Positions 1 to 9,611 of a DNA stretch of 64,000 nt are shown here, piece by piece; position 1 is the stretch's first letter; the number at the start of each line of letters is the position of its first letter. Location: NCBI RefSeq assembly GCF_020736705.1, contig NZ_CP085990.1, positions 1,116,001-1,180,000 of the forward strand. Direction: 5' to 3'. The notes below the pieces were generated by a model. It did not search any database and had not been told where the DNA came from. It was given only the letters and a program-made list of their open reading frames with translations. This stretch comes from Psychrobacter sanguinis (GTDB lineage Bacteria > Pseudomonadota > Gammaproteobacteria > Pseudomonadales > Moraxellaceae). Both the position numbers and the translations under genes were made by a program.

Positions 1-18
1 GACAGGTCTAATACCCTA

Positions 19-378
19 TTACTGAGCTGTAGTAGTTTCAGTAGTAGTAGTTGCAGTGTCAGCAGCAGCTTCTGCATCAGTAGCAGCAGCGTCAGCAGCA
101 GCGTCAATGTTGTTAGCTTCTTGAGTAGCTTCAGCGTCGCCAGCAGCAGCAGCAGCTTCAGCGTCAGCAGCAGCAGCTTGAGTATCAGCTACAGCAGCGT
201 CTGCAGCAGCAGTGTTTTCGCCTTCAGCAGCGGCTTGGTCAAGCTCAGCTGATGCGTCTTGTAACTCTTCTTGAGCATCGTTAACGTCTTCAACAGCGTT
301 TTCTTTGTTGCTGTCACAAGCTGTTAAGCCCATAGTTGCTGCCATTAAACCTGAAAGTGCAAGTAGCTTAAGTTTCAT
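19..378 (-). CDS. small alanine-rich lipoprotein
   Basis: Protein of about 119 residues starting MKLKLLALSG. A short hydrophobic signal runs into a lipobox (LTAC) with Cys about 21 residues in, so it is probably a lipoprotein. The mature part is low complexity: Asp/Glu/Asn then long Ala-rich stretches with acidic residues and a Thr-rich tail. I chose the ATG at 378 rather than an ATG 13 codons upstream because GGAGAAAATT lies directly before it and the signal peptide begins there. The gene stands alone. Composition resembles coiled-coil, Lpp-like or entericidin-like surface lipoproteins, but no family is recognised. Function unknown. Confidence 0.75.
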   Translation of the reverse strand: MKLKLLALSGLMAATMGLTACDSNKENAVEDVNDAQEELQDASAELDQAAAEGENTAAADAAVADTQAAAADAEAAAAAGDAEATQEANNIDAAADAAATDAEAAADTATTTTETTTAQ

Positions 379-417
379 AATTTTCTCCAAGAAAGTGAAA
401 TATAACTGACACAACAC

Positions 418-1080
418 CTTATAAAAAGTTACGCAGAAATAAGAAGTATTGCTGTCGATTAACTTAATATAAATACAATTTTGCAGAGTCAGAATTCGTT
501 AGCGATTATACATCACTAATATTACAAGTTAAAGTAAATTTGGTTAAACATTATATTTAGATACAATTTTTAACGAAACGATTGGAACAAATTACCAGTA
601 AGTTTCGACTGCACTAGCCAATAAATATACAAAATAGCTATTTATTAAATTGGCAGGTGTTCTAAACTCTAGTTTTATATGTTTGCATATAATATAGATT
701 TACTTGTAAAAAGCTACAAAATAATTTGGATAAAAAGTGACTAAATGTAAATATTTGAGTTAATCAGCAATAATTCATAGCGTAACCCTCAAATATTTGC
801 TTATTATACTTTTTAACAGAATATCGTGCATCAAAAATTTTAGCCGGAGATTAATGAAATATCTGGTTATTGAGTTATATGTGTACAACTAGACTATAAA
901 TAAATGACTTATAGTCTATAACTAAGTGACTTAAAACTAACCGGCTTAAAGTTGAGTGGCTTAGAATTAAGTGATTTGCAATGAAATGATTTCCAAAAAA
1001 TAATTTAACGACTAAACATTAAGAGGCAGCTATTATTAGACGCCCAAAGAAGTTTAAGTGATAATAGAGGCGAACTATAT
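418..1080. other. 660-bp AT-rich intergenic region
   Basis: No credible reading frame. Positions 890-990 hold several imperfect repeats of a roughly 15-base unit built around AGTGACTTA/GTGGCTTA/AGTGATTT. They resemble decayed short repeats rather than a coding sequence. The region probably holds the divergent promoters of the lipoprotein gene and the metallopeptidase gene. Confidence 0.4.
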
Positions 1081-1950
1081 ATGAAATGGCAAGGCGATAG
1101 ACGTAGCACAAACGTACGTATGAGCGGCGGTAAAGCTGCCGGTGGCGGTATATTTGGTATTATCATTGGTTTAGTGCTGTGGTTGGTATTTGGGGTGAAC
1201 CCAATGACTGCCTTTCAAACTGGCCAAAGCGTAACCGCTGGTAGTAGTAGTAGTACTCAACCCGTAAATGATGACAGTCGCGATACTCAGTTTGTAGAGA
1301 CTATTCTGGCAAATACAGAAGATGTTTGGGACCAGATATTTAAAGACTTAGGCGGTACTTATAAAAAACCTACTTTAGTCCTATTTAATGGACGTACGAA
1401 TTCTGCTTGTGGTAGTGCTACCTCTGCAACGGGCCCTTTTTATTGTCCTGGCGATCAACAATTATATTTAGATACTTCGTTCTTTGCTGAAATGCGTAAT
1501 AGCCTAGGTATATCTGGAGATCAGCAGGAATCAGCTAATCCTGAAAACCAGGATAAAGCAGGTGACTTTGCCCAAGCTTACGTTATAGCCCATGAAGTAG
1601 GACATCACGTGCAGACATTACTTGGCATTTCTCAAAAGGTGACTGAAGCACGACGTCAATTAAATGAAACTCAAGCCAATCAATTATCCGTACGTCAAGA
1701 GTTGCAAGCAGATTGTTTTGCAGGAGTTTGGGCTAATTATAATCAACAACGTGTTGATTTCTTAGAACCCGGCGATATTGATGAGGCGCTACATGCTGCT
1801 AGCCAGATTGGAGATGATCGCTTAACTCGAGGTACAGTATCACCAGATAACTTTACCCATGGAACCAGTCAACAACGTGTTAATTGGTTCACCCGTGGTC
1901 TAAATAGTGGAAATATTAACAATTGTGATACCTTTTCAGGGTCTATCTAA
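1081..1950 (+). CDS. YpfJ-family neutral zinc metallopeptidase
   Basis: 289 residues, the usual YpfJ length. The basic N-terminus (KWQGDRRS) and one membrane segment at about residues 24-40 are followed by a periplasmic domain. The zincin motif HEVGHH sits at about residues 171-176 and a downstream QELQADCFAG supplies the likely third ligand. FNGRTNSACGSA, FYCPGDQQ and YLDTSFF are family blocks. It is probably a membrane-anchored periplasmic metallopeptidase; its substrate is not known for the family. The gene is monocistronic, with a strong terminator at 2017-2047. Confidence 0.92.
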   Translation: MKWQGDRRSTNVRMSGGKAAGGGIFGIIIGLVLWLVFGVNPMTAFQTGQSVTAGSSSSTQPVNDDSRDTQFVETILANTEDVWDQIFKDLGGTYKKPTLVLFNGRTNSACGSATSATGPFYCPGDQQLYLDTSFFAEMRNSLGISGDQQESANPENQDKAGDFAQAYVIAHEVGHHVQTLLGISQKVTEARRQLNETQANQLSVRQELQADCFAGVWANYNQQRVDFLEPGDIDEALHAASQIGDDRLTRGTVSPDNFTHGTSQQRVNWFTRGLNSGNINNCDTFSGSI

Positions 1951-2016
1951 ATAAGATTTTTTATTGATTTATCTTAGTTTTGAATTGATATGATTGTTTC
2001 TATAATAGCTAAACAT

Positions 2017-2047
2017 AAAAAAGCCTGCAAAAATTGCAGGCTTTTTT
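2017..2047. terminator. intrinsic terminator after the metallopeptidase gene
   Basis: Inverted repeat AAAGCCTGCAA / TTGCAGGCTTT with a 3-base loop, A-rich on one side and T6 on the other, so it can act on both strands. It lies 67 bases after the stop codon. Confidence 0.85.
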
Positions 2048-2203
2048 AATGATTAAATAATAATGTAACTAGCTACAAGTTAAATAATATTTGAAACACA
2101 TACTATAAAAGCTTCATACTATCAAATCATAATGATTTAGTCTTACTCTAATTATTTAATCAATAAAGAACTAAAAATAAGTGCTTAATTAATCAAAATT
2201 ATT

Positions 2204-2443
2204 TTAGTTAGTTTGATCAATAACGTAACCACTAACACCACCAATCGCTGCACCAGCTGCTGCACCTTTTGCGATGTCTTTGCTATTACCACCAGACTTA
2301 ATTAAAGCACCTGCGACAGCGCCAGCAGTAGCACCTTTAGCAGTGTTGTTCATTGAGTTATAACCGCCTGTTGAGTTACAGCCCGCTAAAAATAGAGCAG
2401 AGCTAGTCATGGTTGCTAAAGCAAGAGTTTTGGTAAGTTTCAT
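2204..2443 (-). CDS. glycine-zipper lipoprotein
   Basis: 79 residues starting MKLTKTLALA. The signal peptide ends in the lipobox LAGC at about residue 22. The mature part carries Gly/Ala zipper repeats (AKGATAGAVAGALI and AKGAAAGAAIGGVSGYVI), typical of small Gly-zipper outer-membrane lipoproteins such as the YMGG/OsmB-like families. The ATG at 2443 is chosen because AGGAAGACACT precedes it and a signal peptide starts there; the longer frame upstream has no lipoprotein character. Likely a small membrane-associated stress or envelope lipoprotein, exact role unknown. Confidence 0.8.
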   Translation of the reverse strand: MKLTKTLALATMTSSALFLAGCNSTGGYNSMNNTAKGATAGAVAGALIKSGGNSKDIAKGAAAGAAIGGVSGYVIDQTN

Positions 2444-2620
2444 AGTGTCTTCCTTGTTGTGAGGCGTTATGAGAAACGAAAAAATGGGGAAAGTATTAAT
2501 AACTTGTAATATTAAACTATCGATGATTAAACCCTGTATCAAAATGACTGGTCTTTGATTTTGATACGTAAATGTTGTTACGCTGGTGTGTCTGCAGTGA
2601 AGAAAGGTTACGTTTAGGCC

Positions 2621-2651
2621 TAAAAAAGACCCCAATGAGGGATCTTTTTTT
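2621..2651. terminator. bidirectional-looking intrinsic terminator downstream of rho
   Basis: Stem AAAGACCCC / GGGATCTTT (one mismatch) flanked by A6 on the left and T7 on the right. It lies 30 bases beyond the rho stop on the minus strand. Confidence 0.75.
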
Positions 2652-2680
2652 AGGGGTACTTTACAAAGTACTGTAAAGAC

Positions 2681-3979
2681 TTAGTTTTGAGATTTACGTT
2701 TCATTTGATCAAAGAAGTCGTCATTGGTTTTGGCTTCTTTTAAACGATCAAGTAAAAACTCTGTGGCCTGTACCCCATCCATTGGCTGCAATAGCTTACG
2801 TAAAATCCATACTTTTCGTAGCGTATCTTCGTCAAGTAAACGCTCTTCACGACGAGTACCTGATTTTTTGATATTAATCGCTGGGAAAACACGTTTTTCT
2901 GCCAGATCACGCTCTAAGGTAATCTCTTGGTTACCAGTACCTTTGAATTCTTCAAAGATAACGCTGTCCATCTTACTACCTGTATCTATTAAAGCAGTTG
3001 AAATGATGGTTAAGCTGCCGCCTTCTTCGATGTTACGTGCAGCACCGAAGAAACGTTTGGGTTGTGCCAATGCATTGGCATCGACACCACCCGTCAGTAC
3101 TTTACCTGAAGAGGGAACAACGGTGTTATAAGCACGGGCTAAACGGGTAATTGAATCGAGTAAGATAACCACGTCCTGCTTATGCTCTACCAAGCGTTTG
3201 GCCTTTTCAATCACCATTTCAGCCACTTGTACGTGACGTTGAGGTGGCTCATCGAAGGTAGATGCCACAACTTCACCGCGGACCGTGCGCTGCATCTCAG
3301 TTACCTCTTCAGGACGTTCATCGATCAGCAGTACAATCAGATAGCACTCTGGATTGTTACGAGTAATAGATTGGGCAATGGTTTGTAGTAAAACGGTTTT
3401 ACCCGCTTTTGGTGGCGCCACGATGATTGATCGTTGGCCTTTACCGATTGGAGCAATCAAATCGATTACACGACCCGTTAAATCTTCAGTGGTGCCGTTG
3501 CCCATTTCCAGTTTTAATTGTTCGGTGGGGAATAGGGGGGTAAGGTTTTCAAAAATAAGCTTATGACGTGAACGGTCTGGGGTATCAAAGTTGATTTCGC
3601 CTACTTTTAGAAGCGCAAAATAACGCTCTGAGTCTTTTGGAGGTCGAATGGTACCCGCGATTGAATCGCCTGTTTTTAAGCTAAAACGTCTGATTTGGCT
3701 TGGACTAACATAAATGTCATCAGGACCGGCTAAATAAGAGCCCTCTGATGAACGTAGAAAGCCAAATCCATCGGGAAGTACTTCGAGTACGCCATCGCCA
3801 TAAATAGCTTCACCATTTTTAGCGTGTTTTTTTAGAATAGCGAAGATAATATCTTGTTTGCGGCTACGCGCAAGGTTATCTAGCCCCATTTCTTTTGCAA
3901 TGTTTAGCAATTCAGCAACGGAGTTCTTTTTTAATTCAGTGAGGTTCATAGAAGTTTCGTTTGATGGTTGTTGAGTCAT
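2681..3979 (-). CDS. rho: transcription termination factor Rho
   Basis: 432 residues, near-identical in layout to E. coli Rho (419 aa). The N-terminal Rho-N helical domain is [20 protein letters not shown], the RNA-binding cold-shock fold has GFGFLRS at 71-77, and the Walker A APPKAGKT lies at about 188-195. [15 protein letters not shown], the Q-loop/R-loop block [10 protein letters not shown] and the C-terminal FFDQMKRK follow. It is a hexameric RNA-dependent ATPase that ends transcription. The first ATG adds ten residues to the usual MNLTELKK start; the ATG at residue 11 is an alternative start. A very long untranslated stretch precedes it, compatible with the autoregulated leader known for rho genes. 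Confidence 0.98.
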   Translation of the reverse strand: MTQQPSNETSMNLTELKKNSVAELLNIAKEMGLDNLARSRKQDIIFAILKKHAKNGEAIYGDGVLEVLPDGFGFLRSSEGSYLAGPDDIYVSPSQIRRFSLKTGDSIAGTIRPPKDSERYFALLKVGEINFDTPDRSRHKLIFENLTPLFPTEQLKLEMGNGTTEDLTGRVIDLIAPIGKGQRSIIVAPPKAGKTVLLQTIAQSITRNNPECYLIVLLIDERPEEVTEMQRTVRGEVVASTFDEPPQRHVQVAEMVIEKAKRLVEHKQDVVILLDSITRLARAYNTVVPSSGKVLTGGVDANALAQPKRFFGAARNIEEGGSLTIISTALIDTGSKMDSVIFEEFKGTGNQEITLERDLAEKRVFPAINIKKSGTRREERLLDEDTLRKVWILRKLLQPMDGVQATEFLLDRLKEAKTNDDFFDQMKRKSQN

Positions 3980-5017
3980 AGTCAGCTGCCGGTACGCCTA
4001 TATAAACTATGCATATGCGATAGGTTATAGAAGTGCATGCGATACAAAGACATCGCTACACAGTGATAGGATTGATGGAAAATAAAGATAGGAAACAGAG
4101 TGTGTCATTAACATGAATAGTCTTACTTAGCTCAAGAAGATCTAAATTTCATTGGATATAAGAGTAGAGACCTAGCTATTTACAATGACTGCTTATCGAT
4201 AAAGCAGAGAAAAAAACGTTGGTACTCAGATATTTATAATACTAATTTAGGAAACCTACTTTACTAAGTGACCATGGGTGGATTAAAAGGCACCAGCGGT
4301 TCAAACTTAGCTAGAGAAGGTTTTTTATCTGTACTTGGATTGCCCGTAGATTAAATAGGATGTATCACCTGAGATAATGGGCATTGTCATGAATCAACTC
4401 TATAGTGACTGACTTATATAGCAGCTGGCTTAGCTAGTTTAATAGCCATCAACTAATAGTAATGATTTAAATCAAACGCTATCAGACTGAGCCCACAATG
4501 ACGCCATAATCAAACCCAATTTGAAACAGCATGGTAAGCAAATATTTAAATAAGTGCCAAACTGAATAAGTGCCAAACCTATTATTTCACAATAAATTAG
4601 TTATCAGGTACAGATAGGATATTCGGTAAAACTAGAAAGTGAGAGAAGATATTTTGTTTGTCAGTATCTGACTGTAAATCATCAATAAAAGACTATCAAC
4701 TGGCGTATTGGTTAAGTCATACGCGGGTCAAAACAGAAGCATTTAGATAAGGGATGATTAAGCAATGATTGCATGCAGATAAGCGCATAATCACAGTAAA
4801 GCTGTCCTGATAGGGATCAGTCTTTAGTATGGCTCGCAAATTGACAATAGGTATTCTCTAGGAGTCAAACTATACGGTGTTTACCCGCGTCATGTCAATG
4901 GTTTTGTGAGTTTAAAACGCATTTTAGGGCGTATTTGTGAGAGATAAGTGGTTTATATTACGAGGATTTCTTCAATATTTTAAGTTTGATAGCTGGTCTA
5001 CTCAACTGACAATAAAA
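3980..5017. other. 1.0-kb non-coding stretch upstream of rho
   Basis: No convincing gene on either strand; stops are frequent in all frames. A short direct repeat (AAGTGCCAAACTGAATAAGTGCCAAACC) lies near 4550-4580. Because rho is read away from this region, most of it could be promoter plus a long 5' leader of rho. Rho genes are known to be autoregulated through their leader, but nothing here proves a transcript. Confidence 0.4.
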
Positions 5018-5042
5018 AAGCGACTGTCAAAAACAGTCGCTT
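5018..5042 (-). terminator. trxA terminator
   Basis: Perfect stem AAGCGACTGT / ACAGTCGCTT with a 5-base loop. On the minus strand it ends in T6, 45 bases after the trxA stop. Confidence 0.88.
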
Positions 5043-5086
5043 CTCGCTTGAATTATAAATAATTTAAAACCAATCGCTTATGGCTA

Positions 5087-5413
5087 TTATAGGTGCTTGT
5101 CTAATAAAGCGGCTAAGTCAGCTTTAGGCTGTAGACCCATAACAGTATCTACTTTTTCGCCACCTTTGAAAACCATTAACGTTGGGATACTGCGAATACC
5201 AAAACGGCTAGCAGTTTCAGGGTTTTCATCGACATCTACTTTAACGATTTTCACTTTACCATTATAGTCATCAGCGATTTCTTCTAAGATAGGAGCAATG
5301 GCTTTACAAGGACCACACCAAGCTGCCCAAAAGTCTACTAGTACAGGTACATCTGACTGAGCAACATCTTGGTCGAAATTAGCATCTGTGGTGTTAATGA
5401 TTAAATCTGACAT
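5087..5413 (-). CDS. trxA: thioredoxin
   Basis: 108 residues, the normal length for thioredoxin 1. The active site WCGPC is at residues 32-36, after DFWAA. The cis-proline block RSIPTLMVF and the conserved VDVDENP are present. It is a cytosolic disulfide reductase serving ribonucleotide reductase, methionine sulfoxide reductase and others, reduced by TrxB. GGAATGAACC precedes the ATG. trxA lies upstream of rho on the same strand, the same order as in enterobacteria, but here a terminator and a long spacer separate them. Confidence 0.97.
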   Translation of the reverse strand: MSDLIINTTDANFDQDVAQSDVPVLVDFWAAWCGPCKAIAPILEEIADDYNGKVKIVKVDVDENPETASRFGIRSIPTLMVFKGGEKVDTVMGLQPKADLAALLDKHL

Positions 5414-5715
5414 GGTTCATTCCTTTTATAGAGAGTAATATCATAAGGGTAACTATTGTAAAAAAGAATAGGAAGATAGGACAGTTGATTATAGCTTGAA
5501 ACTTATTATTAAGTGCGGCCTTTACATTTAAGTAAGTATGATAGAAGGTTAATAATAACTGGGTAAATAATGCCAAAGGTCCTACCATCCATTATTGAGA
5601 CTATATTACCATTTATTGCTTCAACTTTTGTCTTTCGCCCGTTAAATATGGTTAATGATTGGTATCAGTTGGATTGATGATATACTGAGCCGCCTAAATT
5701 TGGTTAGAATCTGGG

Positions 5716-6492
5716 ATGGTTGGTTATATCAAAACAGATTCTAAAACTTTCACCTTTTCCAAAAAATTGCGACCCGTTATGGCAATATCAATAGAGACCG
5801 TTAATCAACTCAATCTTGAAGAAACTCAATACGATGAGCAGTTCTTTAAGGACTTTATGACTCAAATAACTGTCTATGAGGACGATGATATTTTGTTGGT
5901 GGATAAACCAGCAGGATTGCTCAGTATTGATGGTAAAGACTTAAAGGTCAGCTTATTGTCTAGACTAGAGCGGGCCAATCCTGAGGTTAAGTTAATCCAT
6001 CGCCTTGATATGGATACCTCTGGGCTTATGATATTCGGTAAAAATAAAGCCGCTCAGACCCACATTAGCAAACAGTTTATCGAACGTATCCCGCAAAAAG
6101 AGTACCAAGCCATTGTCAATGGCACGTTGGCAACGCCAGGTAAAAAGGGAGAGATTAATATCCCAGTGCGATATGAGCCTAGCATTAAGCCAAAGCACGT
6201 TGCTGATCCTAACTGGAAGAAGCATGCCTTGACCCATTATGAAGTACTACACCATGAGCTACGTCAAGGTAAGCCCGTTACCCGTGTAGCATTACATCCA
6301 GTGACAGGCCGTAGCCATCAGCTGCGGGTACATATGGTGCATTTAGGTCATGTGATTATTGGTGACCCTATCTATGCTGAAGGAGAAGCATTGAACTTAT
6401 CACCACGGCTGAATTTGCACGCTCATAAGCTGCGTTTGAAACACCCTACGATGAATACTTGGATGGCATGGGAGAGTGTGGTTCCCTTTTAG
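5716..6492 (+). CDS. rluA: RluA-family RNA pseudouridine synthase
   Basis: 258 residues. The catalytic block HRLDMDTSG is at about 95-103, Asp98 being the expected nucleophilic aspartate. LLVDKPAGLLS, GRSHQLRVHM and HAHKLRLKHP are classic RluA blocks. There is no S4 domain, which fits the short RluA type (23S U746 and tRNA position 32) better than RluC or RluD. The start is uncertain: the ATG at 5716 has GGG directly before it and adds about 20 residues with no counterpart I know, while the ATG at 5779 (MAISIETVNQ) lacks a clear ribosome-binding site. The specificity is inferred. Confidence 0.88.
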   Translation: MVGYIKTDSKTFTFSKKLRPVMAISIETVNQLNLEETQYDEQFFKDFMTQITVYEDDDILLVDKPAGLLSIDGKDLKVSLLSRLERANPEVKLIHRLDMDTSGLMIFGKNKAAQTHISKQFIERIPQKEYQAIVNGTLATPGKKGEINIPVRYEPSIKPKHVADPNWKKHALTHYEVLHHELRQGKPVTRVALHPVTGRSHQLRVHMVHLGHVIIGDPIYAEGEALNLSPRLNLHAHKLRLKHPTMNTWMAWESVVPF

Positions 6493-6670
6493 TATGATTT
6501 CCTTTTAGTAGGGTTCTCTTTTAAAGGTTAGCTACGACTGGTTAGGCAAAATTTTACTAATTTTCTTTATTAAAAACTGCTAAAGTCTCAATTGAGGCTT
6601 TTAATAGTTTGCCACAAGTAGTATTTTATATAAGGAAGTTGTAACCCACACTGATAACAAGGAATGTATC

Positions 6671-7777
6671 ATGAGTATTATTCACTCAGTTTCTCACTTT
6701 AAATCGTCCCGTGACGCTGCCAAGCCCTTAGATAGGGTCGAGGATGTGCGTGCTGCGGCCGAAGATTTTCGCAAGACAATGCTCGCCAACCCCAAAGTTA
6801 AATTTTATAAAACCTTTGAGTTGATTCGAATCCCTTATCCTAGTAAGTATGGCTATCTTAATGCCTTTGGTTTGCTGACCCCTTATGTACACATTTGTAA
6901 TAAGCTGTTTGTCATTCAATTTGATAGCGAAGAAGGGCTAAAGACGCTTTTGGTCAGTCCCTCTGGCTGGGAACACCAAAGAGAGACACCTTATTTTCAC
7001 CAAATGGTAGAAGACATGGGCATGTTCTCAAAGCCCGTTGAAAAAATGATAGTCAAAGAAGTCAGTACCGTATTAGACGCTATTAAAAGTATAGGATTGG
7101 CACCGGAAGACGTCGATTACATCACTTATGACCATCTGCATACTCAAAATATTACCCGTTGGTTTGGGGGTGCAGGACAATCTGCTATATTTCCCAACGC
7201 AAAACTGCTGGTAATGAGAGAGGAGTGGGAGAGCACCCAAGCCTTACTGCCTTGGCAAAACCAATGGTATTGCCCTAATGGCATTGAAGGTGTAGATGAG
7301 AGTCGGGTTGAGTTAATTGATGGCGATGTGTTTTTAGGAGATGGTTCAGTTGCCTTAATGCATACCAAAGGCCACACCGAAGGTAATCACTCTATTGTTG
7401 CCCATACTGATCAAGGTCTGCTAGTGACTTCAGAAAATGGCATAAGTATGGATGCTTATGCGCCGCAACATTCCAAAATCAAAGGCCTAGCCCGTTACGC
7501 CGAATTGACCCAATCTGAGGTGGTCATGAATGGCAATACCTTAGAGTTTGGGGTAGACCAATATCTGTCCATGATTCAAGAAAAGACCGTGGCAGGTCCT
7601 TACCCTAAAGATGAGCGATTCTTTAACATGGCGTTGTCCTCTGAATCAGATGGCTATTATCTCTTCCCTGGTACCGATCCCACAGTGCGTATGGGAGAGC
7701 TGGAGTTTGGTCAGTTTACTCCAAAAACTCAAACCAATAGCAAGCGAGGTGGCCTGTGGCGCAAACTTGTATCGTAA
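6671..7777 (+). CDS. metallo-beta-lactamase-fold hydrolase-like protein
   Basis: 368 residues. Hallmarks of the fold are DHLHTQN at 154-160 where HxHxDH is expected, MREEW, and HTKGHTEGNHS at 241-251 supplying a later metal histidine. The first motif keeps only two histidines (155 and 157) and lacks the following Asp-His, so metal binding may be incomplete or altered. No signal peptide, so likely cytosolic. The 3' end overlaps the next gene, a short-chain dehydrogenase, by 22 bases in another frame, implying co-translation and a shared pathway. Substrate unknown. Confidence 0.72.
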   Translation: MSIIHSVSHFKSSRDAAKPLDRVEDVRAAAEDFRKTMLANPKVKFYKTFELIRIPYPSKYGYLNAFGLLTPYVHICNKLFVIQFDSEEGLKTLLVSPSGWEHQRETPYFHQMVEDMGMFSKPVEKMIVKEVSTVLDAIKSIGLAPEDVDYITYDHLHTQNITRWFGGAGQSAIFPNAKLLVMREEWESTQALLPWQNQWYCPNGIEGVDESRVELIDGDVFLGDGSVALMHTKGHTEGNHSIVAHTDQGLLVTSENGISMDAYAPQHSKIKGLARYAELTQSEVVMNGNTLEFGVDQYLSMIQEKTVAGPYPKDERFFNMALSSESDGYYLFPGTDPTVRMGELEFGQFTPKTQTNSKRGGLWRKLVS

Positions 7778-8571
7778 CCGGAGCGGCTTCAGGCATTGGT
7801 CTGGCTTTGTGTCAGCGTTTGCTTGAGCAAGGACAGCAAGTCTGTGTCTGTGATATTGATTATGACGCTTTAAAAAGTCACTATACTGAGCATAAGCTGG
7901 TTGATGATGGCGGCACTTTAATGTTACATCCACTCGATGTAAGACGTGTTGAGCAGTGGCAAGGTGTAGTAAGTAAGGTGTTGGCACAATGGTCAACCAT
8001 CGATATTATGTGCAATGTGGCGGGCGTGTTAAAGGAAAACTGGGTGACTGATATTGTCATTCCAGATGAAGTCGATTTTCACTTCGATATTAATGTCAAA
8101 GGTACCATCTACGGTACTCAAAGCGTCATAGAGCCCATGCGCAAACAGGGTAAAGGCCATATTATCAATGTGGCTTCTATGGCGGCACTGTCGCCTGTTC
8201 CAGGTCTGTCTTTGTATAGTGCCAGTAAGTATGCGGTACGCTCCTATTCATTAGCAGCCGGTATAGAATTGGCGCCTTATGGTATTGCGGTAACTACCGT
8301 TTGCCCTGACGCGGTTCAAACCCCCATGCTTGATCAGCAAAAAGACAAGGAGCAAGCGGCATTAACTTTCTCGGGTAACCGTACTTTAACGGTCGATGAA
8401 GTGGTAGACGCGATATTGGGTAACGCCTTACAAAGTCGCCCTATGGAAATAATGCTACCTCAAAGCCGCGGTGTGGTGGCTAAGGTGGCCAACATCTTTC
8501 CACAAACCTCAGGGCGATTTATTGATATTTTTCAAAAGCAAGGCATTAAGCGCCAAGCCAAAAGTAAATAG
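7756..8571 (+). CDS. SDR-family NAD(P)-dependent oxidoreductase
   Basis: 271 residues, a classical short-chain dehydrogenase. The cofactor motif TGAASGIG is at 8-15, NVAG at 87-90, the catalytic Ser near 141 (INVASMAA), and YSASK at 154-158. Asp33 (VCDID) after beta-2 suggests NAD preference. The start is a GTG inside the preceding gene, preceded by AGCGAGGTG; it gives the exact beginning of the Rossmann fold. The 22-base overlap suggests translational coupling. The C-terminus is basic (KRQAKSK). Substrate not predictable. A strong terminator follows at 8613. Confidence 0.93.
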   Translation: MAQTCIVTGAASGIGLALCQRLLEQGQQVCVCDIDYDALKSHYTEHKLVDDGGTLMLHPLDVRRVEQWQGVVSKVLAQWSTIDIMCNVAGVLKENWVTDIVIPDEVDFHFDINVKGTIYGTQSVIEPMRKQGKGHIINVASMAALSPVPGLSLYSASKYAVRSYSLAAGIELAPYGIAVTTVCPDAVQTPMLDQQKDKEQAALTFSGNRTLTVDEVVDAILGNALQSRPMEIMLPQSRGVVAKVANIFPQTSGRFIDIFQKQGIKRQAKSK

Positions 8572-8612
8572 TAATATAGTCTTATAGTGGTCATTATAAA
8601 AAGCAATCGCCA

Positions 8613-8647
8613 TAAAAAAAGCAGCCTCAATTTGAGGCTGCTTTTTT
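8613..8647. terminator. intrinsic terminator between convergent genes
   Basis: AAAAAAAGCAGCCTCAA and its complement TTGAGGCTGCTTTTTT with almost no loop. Tracts on both sides can serve the SDR gene and the convergent nitroreductase gene. Confidence 0.88.
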
Positions 8648-8748
8648 ATTGCTTAACGATTAGGTCAGATGATGACTTAAGCGTTAAGTTAAGATTCTTA
8701 GACCCAGTTTAACTTTTAAATCCACTTTATTAGATTCAGTTTATTGGA

Positions 8749-9360
8749 TTATTTACCAAAAACTTTTAAACGGCTGTCGATTGGCGCAAATTCTTTGTCG
8801 CCTGCTTTTTGCTCAACACCTCCGAATACCATCTGAGCAACAAGTTTCCAGCTAGAATCGATGTTCCAAGTTTTGGCCACTTCTTCATCGATTACTGGGT
8901 TGTAATGCTGCAAGTTTGCACCGATGTTTAAGCTGGCTAAAGCCGTCCAAATAACATATTGATGCATGGCACTGGTATGTTCAGACCAAGTTGGGAAACG
9001 GTCGGCATATAAAGCAAAGTTCTCTTGCAAATATTTCACAACATTTTGATCTTCAAAGAAAAGAACAGTACCAGCCCCGGCTTTAAAGCCATTTAATTTC
9101 TCTTCAGTACCTTTAAATATCTCATCGTCATTCACGATTTTACGTAGGGTATCTTCAGTGATTTGCCATAGTTTTTTATGATCTTCACCGAATAGAACTA
9201 CCAAACGAGTAGATTGAGAGTTAAAAGCTGATGGGGTATGCAAGATAGCATGCTCAACCAAATCCACAACTTGATCTTTGTCTACAGGTAGCTGATCGTT
9301 TAGGGCATAAATTGAACGACGTGCTTCAGCAAGTGTTTGCAAATCTTGTAAGTTTGACAT
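8749..9360 (-). CDS. nitroreductase-family protein
   Basis: 203 residues. The N-terminal RRSIYAL at 14-20 and the PSAFNSQSTR block at about 43-52 match the FMN-binding region of the Frm2/HBN1-like branch of nitroreductases. FKAGAGTVLFFED and the C-terminal AQMVFGG fit the same branch. These are soluble FMN enzymes that reduce nitro compounds or quinone-like substrates; in yeast this branch is linked to lipid and oxidative stress signalling. GGAGAATAATT precedes the ATG. It is a single gene between a terminator and a pirin pair on the same strand. Confidence 0.88.
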   Translation of the reverse strand: MSNLQDLQTLAEARRSIYALNDQLPVDKDQVVDLVEHAILHTPSAFNSQSTRLVVLFGEDHKKLWQITEDTLRKIVNDDEIFKGTEEKLNGFKAGAGTVLFFEDQNVVKYLQENFALYADRFPTWSEHTSAMHQYVIWTALASLNIGANLQHYNPVIDEEVAKTWNIDSSWKLVAQMVFGGVEQKAGDKEFAPIDSRLKVFGK

Positions 9361-9611
9361 AATTATTCTCCGATATATTTACAGTGGGATTTAAAATATT
9401 AAGATTGAATTACTGTCAGCAATTATCCTTGTATTAAGCTTTTTTAATAAGACTTTATATAGGGTTGCTGTCATCAGTTAAGGTCTACGCCTTGCTTAAT
9501 ATTTTGATCAATTAACTAAGGTTAATTATAAAATATTAGACCCAAACTGTGATGTAATTTTTGTAAAATTTATTTAACAATGAATATTGATAGTGAATTA
9601 ATGTTACACAA

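Noticed and set aside
2724..3566. Three open frames on the plus strand inside rho
   Set aside because: They lie antisense to the strongly conserved rho gene, lack ribosome-binding sites and have no family resemblance.
7646..7996. 116-residue frame on the minus strand
   Set aside because: It is antisense to the overlap of two well-supported genes and has no start signal or motif.
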